Source of the DNA: Sphingomonas arvum
GTDB lineage: Bacteria > Pseudomonadota > Alphaproteobacteria > Sphingomonadales > Sphingomonadaceae
Direction of reading: 5' to 3'
Length of the DNA: 64,000 nt
Assembly: GCF_026013565.1 (NCBI RefSeq)
Contig: NZ_JAPDOB010000001.1
Span: 434,001 to 498,000 of the forward strand
The notes below the pieces were generated by a model that did not search any database, was not told where the DNA came from, and saw nothing but the letters and a program-made list of their open reading frames with translations. Positions 8,650 through 16,139 of this stretch are shown in pieces. The position numbers and the translations under genes are program-made. Each line of letters starts with the position of its first letter. Positions within the stretch are counted from its first letter, which is position 1.

Positions 8650-8660
8650 CTCACCTCTCC

Positions 8661-8696
8661 TTGTGGACTAGTGGGCGCTGATGTAGCTTCTGTACT
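8661..8696 (+). promoter_or_regulatory. candidate promoter of the MerR-family gene, giving a leaderless transcript
   Basis: TTGTGG (8661-8666) and TAGCTT (8684-8689) are spaced by 17 nt on the plus strand. The expected transcript start falls at about 8697, exactly on the GTG start codon of the regulator. No Shine-Dalgarno sequence precedes this codon. The -10 matches the consensus poorly, so this is a weak call supported mainly by the geometry. Confidence 0.35.
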
Positions 8697-8711
8697 GTGG
8701 TACAGAGTCAA
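8680..8711 (-). promoter_or_regulatory. MerR-type promoter with long spacer and palindromic operator
   Basis: On the minus strand a -35 TTGACT (8711-8706) and a -10 TACATC (8685-8680) are separated by 20 nt, longer than the usual 17 and typical of promoters untwisted by MerR-family activators. The spacer holds a perfect inverted repeat, CTGTAC-CACA-GTACAG (8690-8705). It drives the truncated glutaredoxin and His/Met-rich protein genes. Confidence 0.72.
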
Positions 8712-9101
8712 GAGGTTCATTCGCTTACGATTGGTAAGCTCGCTGCTGCTGCCGGCGTGGGTGTTGAGACCATCCGTTTCTATCAGCGCAGAAGTCTGTT
8801 GGAGCAGCCGGCGCGCAAGTCTGGTTTTCGTCGCTACGGCTCGGACGACCTTCGCCGCTTGCGCTTCATCCGACAGGCACAAACGGCGGGCTTCACGCTG
8901 GAGCAAATCAAAGAACTCTTGGACCTGGACGAGAGCGAGGACCGGGCCAGAGCACGCGAGCTGGCTGCTACTCGCGTTCAGGCCTTGGATGCAAAGATCG
9001 CCGAGCTGCAGGCAGCCCGCGATGTCCTGAAGCGGCTCGCCAATGAGTGCGGGAGCAACACGACCGGCCCGTGCCCGATACTGACCTCGTTCAAGCTGTG
9101 A
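8697..9101 (+). CDS. MerR-family metal-responsive regulator, CueR-like metal loop
   Basis: The 134-residue protein shows LTIGKLAAAAGVGVETIRFYQRR, RRYGSDDLRRLRFIRQAQ and a long dimerisation helix. The metal-binding end reads ECGSNTTGPCPIL, two cysteines spaced C-x7-C as in CueR (Cu(I)/Ag(I)), whereas MerR has C-x8-C plus an earlier Cys that is absent here. The GTG at 8697 is the only usable start: an in-frame stop lies at 8679-8681 and the next start codon falls inside the DNA-binding helix. The codon lies within the operator and lacks a ribosome-binding site, implying leaderless translation and tight autoregulation. Metal identity is inferred. Confidence 0.88.
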   Translation: MVQSQEVHSLTIGKLAAAAGVGVETIRFYQRRSLLEQPARKSGFRRYGSDDLRRLRFIRQAQTAGFTLEQIKELLDLDESEDRARARELAATRVQALDAKIAELQAARDVLKRLANECGSNTTGPCPILTSFKL

Positions 9102-9115
9102 AGGTGCACTGCGTT

Positions 9116-9140
9116 ATATCCGCTTTCCACCCGCGGATAT
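9116..9140. terminator. hairpin between convergent genes
   Basis: An 8-bp stem ATATCCGC/GCGGATAT (9116-9123 with 9133-9140) closes a 9-nt loop between the regulator and the convergent E2 gene. There is no T-run on either side, so it is a weak terminator candidate. Confidence 0.35.
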
Positions 9141-9189
9141 TCCGATTGCTACCTAGAGCAGATACTCGCCGGATTTCGTCGGACCGAAC

Positions 9190-10533
9190 CTAAGCCAGCA
9201 GCCGGAGCGGGTTCTCGATAAGGGGGCGCAGCGCGGCCAGGAAGGTGGCGGCGTCCCAGCCGTCGACGACGCGGTGGTCGCAGCTGAGGGACAGGTTCAT
9301 CCGCTTCCGGATTTCCAGCTCGCCGTTCACCGGCACGACCTTTTCCTCGACCTTGTTGACCGCGACGGTGGCAACCTGGGGCGGGGAGATTACGGGGGTG
9401 GAAGTAATGCCGCCCATCGGCCCCAAGGACGAAATGGTGAAGGTAGGGCCGGTCAGCTCCTCGCGGGTGGCCTTGCCGCTCTTGGCCGCGTCGGACAGGC
9501 GGGCGACCTCGGCCGCGAGCTGCCAGATCGACAGGCGCTCGGCGTTGCGGATGACGGGGACCATCAGGCCGGCGGGGGTCTGCGCGGCCATGCCCATGTG
9601 GACGGACCCGTGACGGGTGATGACGTTGCCTTCGTCATCGTAGGTCGCATTGATCATCGGGAAGTCCGGGAAGGTCCGGGCGAACGCGGTGATCAGGAAG
9701 GGAAGCAGTGTCAGCTTCGGGTTGGAGCCGCGGTCGCGGTTCATCATCGCGCGGGTGTCCTCCAGCGCGGTCACGTCAAATTCCTCGACCAGGGTGAAGT
9801 GCGGGATGCGCCGCTTGGCCGCCTGCATGTTCTCCGCGATCTTGCGGCGCAGGCCGACGACCTTGATCTGCTCGTCAGCGCGCAGCGGACCAGCGCCCCG
9901 CGCCGAGACGCTGCCGCCATTGTAGAGCAGGTAGGCATCGAGGTCGGCGTGGCGGATGCGGCCGTCCGCGCTCTTCACCTGGGCGAGGTCGATGCCGAGG
10001 TCGCGGGCGCGTTGGCGGACGGCGGGGGTGGTCAACACCTTCTCCCCTCCCGCTTGCGGGAGGGGTTGGGGGTGGGCTTCCGACGTTTGCGCGGGTGGCG
10101 ACGCTTGAGCCTCGCGCTGTGCGCTCGCGCCCACCCCTCGGTCCCCTCCCGCGAGCGGGAGGGGAGGAGTTTCGTTGGCAACCTCCAGGGTCGGGTTGGC
10201 GTCTTCCTGCGCTTGCGTCGGGACCGCCGCACCGTCTGCTAGGGGCACCTCCTCGGTCGCCGGCGCAGCAGCCGCCTCGGCGGCACCCGCGCTCTCCGTC
10301 TCGATGGTCACCAGCACGGAGCCGATCGGCACCTGGTCGCCGACTTCGCCGGCCAGGCTTTGAACGATGCCAGCTACGGGCGACTCCATCTCCACGGTCG
10401 CCTTGTCCGTCATCATGTCGGCGAGCTGCTGGTCCTCCTCGACCCGGTCGCCAACCTTAACGTGCCAGGCGACGATCTCGGCCTCGGCAATACCTTCGCC
10501 GATGTCGGGGAGCTTGAATTGGTAAGTACCCAT
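9190..10533 (-). CDS. bkdB: branched-chain 2-oxoacid dehydrogenase E2 (dihydrolipoamide acyltransferase)
   Basis: The 447-residue protein has an N-terminal lipoyl domain (1-80; lipoylated Lys in DKATVEM, K44), a linker, a peripheral-subunit-binding domain starting about residue 167 (TPAVRQRARDLGIDLAQV) and the C-terminal catalytic domain ending in the CDHRVVDG active-site motif. It transfers the branched acyl group from lipoyl to CoA. The linker at residues about 122-165 is not ordinary Ala/Pro sequence but the translation of a palindromic repeat pair (10041-10169). The ATG overlaps the stop of E1beta by one nucleotide (TGATG). A dedicated E3 is not next to it. Confidence 0.93.
   Translation of the reverse strand: MGTYQFKLPDIGEGIAEAEIVAWHVKVGDRVEEDQQLADMMTDKATVEMESPVAGIVQSLAGEVGDQVPIGSVLVTIETESAGAAEAAAAPATEEVPLADGAAVPTQAQEDANPTLEVANETPPLPLAGGDRGVGASAQREAQASPPAQTSEAHPQPLPQAGGEKVLTTPAVRQRARDLGIDLAQVKSADGRIRHADLDAYLLYNGGSVSARGAGPLRADEQIKVVGLRRKIAENMQAAKRRIPHFTLVEEFDVTALEDTRAMMNRDRGSNPKLTLLPFLITAFARTFPDFPMINATYDDEGNVITRHGSVHMGMAAQTPAGLMVPVIRNAERLSIWQLAAEVARLSDAAKSGKATREELTGPTFTISSLGPMGGITSTPVISPPQVATVAVNKVEEKVVPVNGELEIRKRMNLSLSCDHRVVDGWDAATFLAALRPLIENPLRLLA
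10041..10169. repeat. palindromic repeat pair (REPIN-like) inside the E2 coding region
   Basis: Two GC-rich hairpins in inverted orientation bracket about 50 nt. The left arm runs from 10041, with CTCCCGCTTGCGGGAG followed by GGGGTTGGGGGTGGGC. The right arm carries GCCCACCCCTCGGTC followed by CTCCCGCGAGCGGGAG and ends near 10169. Each arm is a hairpin with a shared conserved tail, the form of REP doublets. The reading frame stays open through the whole element. Confidence 0.75.
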
Positions 10534-11537
10534 CAGTCAGCCATGACCTTTTCTAGTGCCATCTTCAGCCGCTTGGGGCCGGGAAAATATGCCCACTCGT
10601 AGGCGTGCGGATAGGGCGTGTCCCAACCGGCGACGCGCTCGACCGGGGCCTCGAGGTGGTAGAAGCAGCGTTCCTGGACCAGCGCGGCGAGTTCGGCACC
10701 GAAGCCGCTGGTGCGGGTCGCTTCTTGGACCACGAGGACGCGGCCGGTCTTCTTCACCGACGCCTCGATCGTCTTGATGTCGAGCGGGACCAGCGTGCGC
10801 AGGTCGATGACCTCGGCATCGACCCCATTGTCCTCGGCCGCGGCGACGGCGACGTGGACCATGGTGCCGTAGGTGATCACGGTCAGCTCGGCGCCCTCTC
10901 GGGCGATCCGGGCCTGGCCCAGCGGAACGGTATAATAATCGTCCGGCACCTGCGCCTCCGGGCGCTTGGCCCACGGGGTGACCGGCCGGTCGTGGTGACC
11001 GTCGAACGGGCCGTTGTAGATGCGCTTGGGCTCGAAGAAGACCACTGGGTCGGGGTCCTCGATGGCGGCGATCAGCAGGCCCTTGGCGTCGTAGGGCGTC
11101 GAGGGAATCACGACCTTCAGGCCCGCGACATGGGTGAACAGCGCTTCCGGGCTCTGGCTATGGGTCTGGCCGCCGAAGATGCCGCCGCCGTAGGGCGAGC
11201 GGATGACCATCGGCATCGTCCACTCCCCGGCAGTGCGGTAGCGCATGCGGGCGACTTCACTGACGATCTGGTCGTAGCCGGGGTAGATATAGTCGGCGAA
11301 CTGGATCTCGATCAGGGGCTTCAGACCGTAGGCAGCCATGCCGACGGCGGTGCCGACGATGCCGCCTTCGCTGATCGGGGCGTCGAAGCAGCGTTGCTTG
11401 CCGAATTGCTCCTGCAAGCCGGCGGTGGCGCGGAACACGCCGCCGAAATAGCCGACGTCCTCGCCGAACACGACCACGTCGGGGTCGCGGGCCATCATCA
11501 CCTTGTGGGCCGAGTTGATGGCCTCGATCATGTTCAT
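10533..11537 (-). CDS. bkdA2: branched-chain 2-oxoacid dehydrogenase E1 beta subunit
   Basis: The sequence is typical of E1beta: GEDVGYFGGVFRATAGL, FDAPISEGGIVGTAVGMAAYGLKP, the HSQSPEALFTH segment with the TPP-contacting His, and the C-terminal domain with VVQEATRTSGFGAEL. With the alpha subunit it decarboxylates branched 2-oxoacids and acylates the lipoyl group of E2. Starting at the ATG at 11537 gives 334 residues. GTG at 11546 is an alternative that would leave 2 nt after the upstream stop and has GCGGGG in place. A start at 11573 would overlap the alpha gene by 25 nt. Confidence 0.92.
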   Translation of the reverse strand: MNMIEAINSAHKVMMARDPDVVVFGEDVGYFGGVFRATAGLQEQFGKQRCFDAPISEGGIVGTAVGMAAYGLKPLIEIQFADYIYPGYDQIVSEVARMRYRTAGEWTMPMVIRSPYGGGIFGGQTHSQSPEALFTHVAGLKVVIPSTPYDAKGLLIAAIEDPDPVVFFEPKRIYNGPFDGHHDRPVTPWAKRPEAQVPDDYYTVPLGQARIAREGAELTVITYGTMVHVAVAAAEDNGVDAEVIDLRTLVPLDIKTIEASVKKTGRVLVVQEATRTSGFGAELAALVQERCFYHLEAPVERVAGWDTPYPHAYEWAYFPGPKRLKMALEKVMAD

Positions 11538-11548
11538 GGTCGCCACGA

Positions 11549-12817
11549 TCAGAGCCCCGCTTCCTTGAGGCACTGATCACGCTGTTCCGCGATGTGCCAG
11601 GGGACCTCGGCGTAGACGTCCTCGAACATGCTCTGGATGTTCTCTCGGCCCTGTTCGGGCAGGATGCCGAGCTTCTCCGCTTCCTTCTGCGCCGCCCGGA
11701 CGGCCAAGTCGGCTTCCTTCACCAGCGCGTCGTGGCGCTCGTCGTCCCATTCGCCAAGCGCGGTGAGGTGCTGGCGGAGGCGGGCGATCGGGTCGCCGAG
11801 CGGCCATTGCTGCGCCTCGCCGGCGGGGCGGTAGCCGGTCGGGTCGTCCGACGTGCTGTGGCCTTCGGCGCGGTAAGTGAAGAACTCGATCAGGGTCGGC
11901 CCGGCGTTGGCGCGGGCACGCTCGGCGGCCCACTGCACGGCGGCGTAGACGGCGAGCGCGTCATTGCCGTCGACGCGCAGGCCGGCGACGCCATAGCCGA
12001 CCGCGCGGGCGGCGAAGGTCGACTTTTCGGCGCCGGCGATGCCGGAGAAGCTGGAGATCGCCCACTGGTTGTTGACCACGGCCAGGATCACGGGCGCGGT
12101 GTAGACGGCGGCGAAGGTCATGGCCGAATGGAAGTCGCCCTCCGCCGTCGCGCCGTCGCCGATCCAGCCCATAGCGATGCGGCTGTCGCCCTTGATCGCG
12201 CTAGCCATCGCCCAGCCGACCGCCTGCGGATATTGGGTGCCGAGATTGCCCGAAATCGAGAAAAAGCCGTGCGGCTTGTCCGAATACATGATCGGCAGCT
12301 GCCGGCCCTGCAGCTTGTCGCCCCGGTTCGAGTAGATCTGGCACATCATGTCGGTCAGCGGATAGCCGCGCGACACCAGCAGACCCTGTTGCCGATAGGT
12401 CGGGAAGTGCATGTCGTCGCGGTGGGTGGCGGCGGCCGCGGCGACCGCGATCGCCTCCTCGCCGGTGCACTTCATGTAAAAGCTGGTCTTCCCCTGCCGC
12501 TGGGCGCGGTACATGCGGTCGTCGAACACCCGCACGGTGACCATGTCCTTGAGCATCTTGCGCAGCGTGTCGGGGTCGAGCTTGGGGTCCCACGGACCGA
12601 CAGCGCGGCCGTCCTCGTCCAGCACCCGGACCAGCGCGTCGGTCAGCGGAAAGGTCTCGCGGGCGGGCGCCGCGGTGTCCGGACGCGGTGCGGCGCCGGC
12701 GGGCGGCACGGGGATCGACGAGAAGTCGGGCGTGTCGCCGGGCCGGAACGCCGGCTCGGGCACGTGCAGGGACAGCGCCGGGGCGTTGCGGCGGGTCTGG
12801 GGATCGGCTTCGCTCAT
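11549..12817 (-). CDS. bkdA1: branched-chain 2-oxoacid dehydrogenase E1 alpha subunit
   Basis: The 422-residue protein has the TPP-binding stretch GDGATAEGDFHSAMTFA followed by LAVVNNQWAIS, the upstream KCTGEEAIAVAAAAA and the phosphorylation-loop-like YRAEGHSTSDDPTGYR. The N-terminal 60 residues are a Pro/Ala-rich extension normal for BCKDH E1alpha of this group (MSEADPQTRRNAPALSLHVP). It is the first gene of the E1alpha-E1beta-E2 operon. The intergenic space to the divergent serine hydrolase is only 79 nt. The operon feeds Val/Leu/Ile catabolism and branched fatty acid primers. Confidence 0.93.
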   Translation of the reverse strand: MSEADPQTRRNAPALSLHVPEPAFRPGDTPDFSSIPVPPAGAAPRPDTAAPARETFPLTDALVRVLDEDGRAVGPWDPKLDPDTLRKMLKDMVTVRVFDDRMYRAQRQGKTSFYMKCTGEEAIAVAAAAATHRDDMHFPTYRQQGLLVSRGYPLTDMMCQIYSNRGDKLQGRQLPIMYSDKPHGFFSISGNLGTQYPQAVGWAMASAIKGDSRIAMGWIGDGATAEGDFHSAMTFAAVYTAPVILAVVNNQWAISSFSGIAGAEKSTFAARAVGYGVAGLRVDGNDALAVYAAVQWAAERARANAGPTLIEFFTYRAEGHSTSDDPTGYRPAGEAQQWPLGDPIARLRQHLTALGEWDDERHDALVKEADLAVRAAQKEAEKLGILPEQGRENIQSMFEDVYAEVPWHIAEQRDQCLKEAGL

Positions 12818-12896
12818 TGCGTCCGGCGCTTAGTCGAGGGTTGCGGGGGCGGCAACCGGACTCGACATGGACCGGGGCTGGGCTAGGCTGGCGGCC

Positions 12897-14300
12897 ATGC
12901 TCCGCACACTCCTGGCGCTCGCCGCGCTTCTCGCTCTTCCTGTCTCCGCCACCGCCCAGCCGATCAGCCCCGCCGAGCAGGCGCGGATCGATGCGGCGGT
13001 CACCCAGTCGCTCAGCACCTACCAGGTGCCATCGGCATCCATCGCAATCGTCCGGGACGGGCGAGTCGTGCTGGCCAAGGCCTATGGCAAGGCGTCCGAG
13101 CGGCTGCCGGTCGCACGGCCGGAGCTGCCGTACCAGATCGCCAGCAATTCGAAGCAGTTCACGGCCGCCGCGCTGCTGCTGCTCGAGGACGAGGGCAAGC
13201 TGAACCTCGACGATCCGGTGTCCAAGTACCTGCCCGGTGTCTCGGGTAGAGAGCAGATCCGCGTGCGGCAGCTGCTGAGCCACACGTCCGGGCTGCAGGA
13301 CTATTGGCCGCAGGACTACAGCTTCGCGGCCATGGCTCGGCCGGTCAGCCCGTCGGCGATCGTGGATCGATGGGGCCGCAAGCCGCTGGACTTCGCGCCC
13401 GGCACCCAGTGGCAATATTCCAACACCGGCTATGTCGTCGCCGGCCTCATCGCCGAAAAGGTCTCGGGCGAGCCGCTGTTGAGCTACCTGCAGCGCCGGA
13501 TCTTCCGTCCGCTCGGCATGCGCAGCGTGCTGGATCAGGACAAGGCGATCGGCGCTCGCTTTCCGCAGGGCTATGGCCGCGCCGCGCTGGGCCCGGTGCG
13601 GCCGGTGGTGCCAGCGGCGAGCGGCTGGCTGTATGCGGCGGGCGAGCTGTCGATGACGGCCGAGGATCTGGCCAAGTGGGACATCGCCCGGATCAACCGC
13701 GCGCTGCTGCCGGCGGACGACTGGGCGGAGCAGGAGCGCACGGTCAAGCTGACGGACGGCAAGGACAGCGGCTACGGCCTCGGCGTGTTCGTCGGCGAGC
13801 GGGGTGGCCGGAGAATGGTGAGCCACACCGGCGAGGCGGTCGGCTTCTTGTCGATCAACAATGTCTATCCTGATGACAAAGCGGCGATCGTGGTGCTGAC
13901 CAACAGCTGGTCGGGCGCGGCCTTCACCGACATCGCCCGCAAGGTGGCGGAGGTGGTGCTGCCGGCCAAGTCGTCGGCCGATGCCGGCGAAGCGGCGGCC
14001 GTTACCGCGCGGGCTCGGGCGTTGTACGACCAGTTGCGGAGGGGCGAGCTCGACCGTGGTCAGTTGACGGACAATTTGGCCTACTATTTCACGCCGCAGG
14101 TCCGGCAGGACTTCCAACAGAGCCTGGCGGCCCTGGGCGAACCGACCGGCTTCACCGCGGAAGGGCAGCCGGCGCTGCGCGGTGGCTTCGTGACGCGGCG
14201 CTTCAAGGTCACCTACCCGGGCCGCAGCCTGAGCATCTCAGCGTTCACCGAAACGGGCGCGAACCCGCGCTTCGAGCAGTTCCTGGTCAATCCGGAGTGA
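12897..14300 (+). CDS. serine hydrolase, beta-lactamase/esterase class C family
   Basis: The 467-residue protein has a cleavable signal peptide (cleavage near SATA-QP). The serine penicillin-recognising fold is shown by SNSK (S83-K86, SxxK), YSN (Y174-N176) and a C-terminal SHTG in place of KTG. Beyond residue about 370 is a second small domain with DNLAYYFTPQVRQDF, common in peptidase/esterase EstB-like secreted forms. It is a periplasmic or secreted hydrolase of uncertain substrate (D-amino peptide or ester). The ATG at 12897 is chosen because it begins the signal peptide; an upstream extension adds a non-hydrophobic prefix. Confidence 0.88.
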   Translation: MLRTLLALAALLALPVSATAQPISPAEQARIDAAVTQSLSTYQVPSASIAIVRDGRVVLAKAYGKASERLPVARPELPYQIASNSKQFTAAALLLLEDEGKLNLDDPVSKYLPGVSGREQIRVRQLLSHTSGLQDYWPQDYSFAAMARPVSPSAIVDRWGRKPLDFAPGTQWQYSNTGYVVAGLIAEKVSGEPLLSYLQRRIFRPLGMRSVLDQDKAIGARFPQGYGRAALGPVRPVVPAASGWLYAAGELSMTAEDLAKWDIARINRALLPADDWAEQERTVKLTDGKDSGYGLGVFVGERGGRRMVSHTGEAVGFLSINNVYPDDKAAIVVLTNSWSGAAFTDIARKVAEVVLPAKSSADAGEAAAVTARARALYDQLRRGELDRGQLTDNLAYYFTPQVRQDFQQSLAALGEPTGFTAEGQPALRGGFVTRRFKVTYPGRSLSISAFTETGANPRFEQFLVNPE

Positions 14301-14341
14301 GCCGGTTGACGCTCGCTCGGGCGGAAGGGTAGGGCGCGCCC

Positions 14342-14635
14342 ATGTCCGACACCCCTCCCGACCGCCTGAGCCTCGACCCGCGCAGCCCGCATTTCAACGC
14401 CGAGCTGCTGCAGCGCGGGGTTGGCATTCGCTTCAACGGCGTCGAGAAGACGAACGTCGAGGAATATTCGGTATCGGAAGGGTGGATCAAGGTCGCCGCC
14501 GGCAAGAGCCGCGACCGGTTCGGCCAGCCGATGCTGCTGACCCTCAAGGGTCAGGTCGAGCCCTATTACCAGAATGCCGCCGCCACCGGTGAGGGCGACG
14601 ACGGCGCTGATGGGACTACCGACCAGCAATCCTGA
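14342..14635 (+). CDS. DUF3297 family protein
   Basis: The gene encodes 97 residues with the DUF3297 signature: SPHFNAELLQRGVGIRFNG, EEYSVSEGWIKV, AAGKSRDRFGQP and LKGQVEP. The family is small, cytosolic, widespread in proteobacteria and without known function. The Gly/Asp-rich tail is variable. It lies 41 nt after the serine hydrolase, possibly with its own promoter. Confidence 0.88.
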   Translation: MSDTPPDRLSLDPRSPHFNAELLQRGVGIRFNGVEKTNVEEYSVSEGWIKVAAGKSRDRFGQPMLLTLKGQVEPYYQNAAATGEGDDGADGTTDQQS

Positions 14636-14641
14636 GCGTGC

Positions 14642-14893
14642 TTACACCCCGTGAGTGCGCGTGCCGCGCGAGCCAGGGGTAGCGGAGGAAGGGTAGCGCG
14701 GCGTGGTCTTACGCGCGCGATTCCAGTCGTAGAGCTTCTTGGCGCCGTAGCCGACGGCCAGGAAGGTGCCGAGCGGACCCAGGCCGCGGGCCGCGACGCG
14801 CGCGCCGGCGGCGCCGAGGATCGCGCCCTTCAGGCCGTCATTGCGGCCGGCCATGCGGTTGCCAATGAAAGCGCCGGCGAGTTTGCCAAGCAT
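14642..14893 (-). CDS. small conserved glycine/alanine-rich protein of sphingomonads
   Basis: The 83-residue product begins MLGKLAGAFIGNRMAGRNDG and has a Gly/Ala-rich membrane-prone middle (ILGAAGARVAARGLGPLGTFLAVGYGAKKLYDW) and a basic tail. GCAAGGAGACTC gives a strong ribosome-binding site for the ATG at 14893. I recognise the type as a recurring short hypothetical protein of this group without assigned function. A longer reading upstream (to 15376) crosses the sigma-54 promoter region and is rejected. Confidence 0.65.
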   Translation of the reverse strand: MLGKLAGAFIGNRMAGRNDGLKGAILGAAGARVAARGLGPLGTFLAVGYGAKKLYDWNRARKTTPRYPSSATPGSRGTRTHGV

Positions 14894-15052
14894 CTTGAGT
14901 CTCCTTGCGTGCAGTTCGCCAGATAAGCGCGCCGGAGCCGCCGCGGGTTCCGCCACCGGGTTGGCGTAACCTCCCAACCCTGGCTGGCGCAAAATCCCAA
15001 CTGCGCCGCCACGCTGAACTTCATGTTCAAGAAAATGGCTAAAATCAGGGTT

Positions 15053-15069
15053 TGGCACGCCGCTCGCAT
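15053..15069 (+). promoter_or_regulatory. sigma-54 (-24/-12) promoter of the PspC operon
   Basis: TTGGCACG-CCGC-TCGCAT has GG at 15054-15055 and GC at 15066-15067, exactly 10 nt apart as RpoN requires, and TGGCACG is the ideal -24 box. An inverted repeat TGAAC-TTCAT-GTTCA (15015-15029) lies upstream and could bind an enhancer-binding protein such as PspF. The transcript would start near 15079, about 45 nt before the first small gene. Confidence 0.72.
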
Positions 15070-15124
15070 AGTCATGGTCATGCCTCGCCGGACGGTTCCG
15101 GCAGACAGACAGGGAGTACAAACA

Positions 15125-15250
15125 ATGACCAGCAAGACCAGCCTCATCGCCGCCGTCGCCGCCATCCTGGTGAGCTCGATCACGGTTGGTTCGGCGATCG
15201 CCCCGGCGCAGGCCGTCAACCTGCCGGTGCGGGTTCTCGCCAATGCTTGA
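15125..15250 (+). CDS. small secreted or membrane-anchored peptide, first gene of PspC operon
   Basis: The gene encodes 41 residues. MTSKTSLIAAVAAILVSS is a hydrophobic signal-like helix, followed by a short AQAVNLPVRVLANA tail with an apparent signal cleavage site (AQA). GGGAG lies about 10 nt upstream of the ATG. It is the first gene behind the sigma-54 promoter and its stop overlaps the next start by 8 nt. I know no named family. Confidence 0.6.
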   Translation: MTSKTSLIAAVAAILVSSITVGSAIAPAQAVNLPVRVLANA

Positions 15251-15425
15251 GGCGGGTGCGACCGCGCTGGCGGCCCGCCGCGGGCGGCTCGAGTGGCTCG
15301 GGCCGGTTCCGGCCCCTGACGCCCCGAGCGCCCTGCCGGCCGGACCGATCGGCCGGGCCCTCGACCTCCTCGACATCGTGGCGGCAGGCGCCCTCCAGGC
15401 CTTGTTCGCCGCCGCGAAACGCTAG
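15243..15425 (+). CDS. small hypothetical protein in PspC operon
   Basis: The 60-residue product starts at the ATG at 15243, overlapping the preceding gene by 8 nt. It is Ala/Leu/Pro-rich with a hydrophobic C-terminal helix (IGRALDLLDIVAAGALQALF). No family is recognised. Its position between the 41-residue peptide and PspC, 19 nt before the latter, argues for co-expression in the envelope-stress response. Confidence 0.5.
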   Translation: MLEAGATALAARRGRLEWLGPVPAPDAPSALPAGPIGRALDLLDIVAAGALQALFAAAKR

Positions 15426-15444
15426 TTCACAGGAACCATACATC

Positions 15445-15864
15445 ATGGATCGCCGCATCCCCTTCGCCCTCGACTCCCACGACAAGAAGCTGCTCGGCGT
15501 GTGCGCCGGACTGGGCCGGAGCTTCGGGGTGGATCCGCTGTTCGTCCGCTTGGCGTTCGTCGCCGTGCCGTTGCTGACCTTCGTTACCGTCTGGCAGGCG
15601 GTGCTCGCCTACCTGATCTGCGGTGCAATCGGCGCCGCGGCGAAGGGCCGGCGGAGCCGGATCGACCGGCGCAGCGAGTATGAGCGGATGGGCGATCCGG
15701 CCCGGCGTTCATCGACCCACGACGTGCTGACCAAGCTGGACAGCACCGACCGCCGTTTGATGGCGATCGACCACCATCTCAACAGTTCGTCTAGCGATGC
15801 GCTGGCCCGCGAGATCGAGGCGCTGCGCCGCGAGGACGAGAAGACGCAAGAGGAGGCCAAGTGA
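15445..15864 (+). CDS. pspC: PspC domain protein
   Basis: The 139-residue protein has the PspC signature DKKLLGVCAGLGRSFGVDPLFVRLAFV, followed by a transmembrane helix (VPLLTFVTVWQAVLAYLICGAIG) and a charged cytoplasmic tail ending in an acidic/Lys-rich coiled coil. In E. coli PspC senses inner-membrane damage with PspB and releases PspF from PspA. AGGAACC is before the start. The stop overlaps the PspB-like start by one nucleotide. The sigma-54 promoter at 15053 and the PspB-like partner support the name. No PspA or PspF is present in the window. Confidence 0.85.
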   Translation: MDRRIPFALDSHDKKLLGVCAGLGRSFGVDPLFVRLAFVAVPLLTFVTVWQAVLAYLICGAIGAAAKGRRSRIDRRSEYERMGDPARRSSTHDVLTKLDSTDRRLMAIDHHLNSSSSDALAREIEALRREDEKTQEEAK

Positions 15865-16100
15865 TGGGCTACGATATCGTGCTGACCATCGGCGCCCTGT
15901 CCCTCACCGGTATTGGCATCGCTGCCGCTGCCACCCTCAAGGGCTGGCAGGGCTGGCTGGAGCTCAAGAAGCTGGAGCTGGCCAGCGGGGGGCCGAGGGC
16001 CGACGCGCCAACCGGCACCGGTGGCGGCCGGATCGAGATGGCGGATCTGAAGGAACGGGTTCGCAAGCTGGAGCAGATCGCGAGCGGTATTGATTACTGA
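15864..16100 (+). CDS. pspB: PspB-like small membrane protein
   Basis: The 78-residue protein has one N-terminal transmembrane helix (IVLTIGALSLTGIGIAAAAT) and a C-terminal coiled coil (EMADLKERVRKLEQIASGID), the layout of PspB. The sequence resembles PspB only in the coiled coil, so the symbol is tentative. AGGAGG at 15851-15856 lies 7 nt before the ATG, and TGATG links it to pspC. A strong bidirectional terminator follows. Confidence 0.6.
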   Translation: MGYDIVLTIGALSLTGIGIAAAATLKGWQGWLELKKLELASGGPRADAPTGTGGGRIEMADLKERVRKLEQIASGIDY

Positions 16101-16106
16101 TGTCCC

Positions 16107-16135
16107 GTGAGCCCGGCCATTGCGGCCGGGCTCAC
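16107..16135. terminator. strong hairpin terminator between convergent genes
   Basis: GTGAGCCCGGCC (16107-16118) pairs perfectly with GGCCGGGCTCAC (16124-16135) around the loop ATTGC. It lies between the end of the psp-like operon and the end of the TonB receptor gene, so it can serve both strands, although neither side has a clear T-run. Confidence 0.75.
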
Positions 16136-16139
16136 GTGG

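Noticed and set aside
10041-10169. Possible inverted repeat of an insertion sequence in the E2 gene
   Set aside because: There is no transposase and the arms are hairpins with a shared tail, which fits REP-type elements rather than IS ends.
12201-14117. 638-codon open frame antisense to the serine hydrolase
   Set aside because: The sequence is Arg/Gln/Ala-rich with no motif; the plus-strand hydrolase carries catalytic motifs and a signal peptide.
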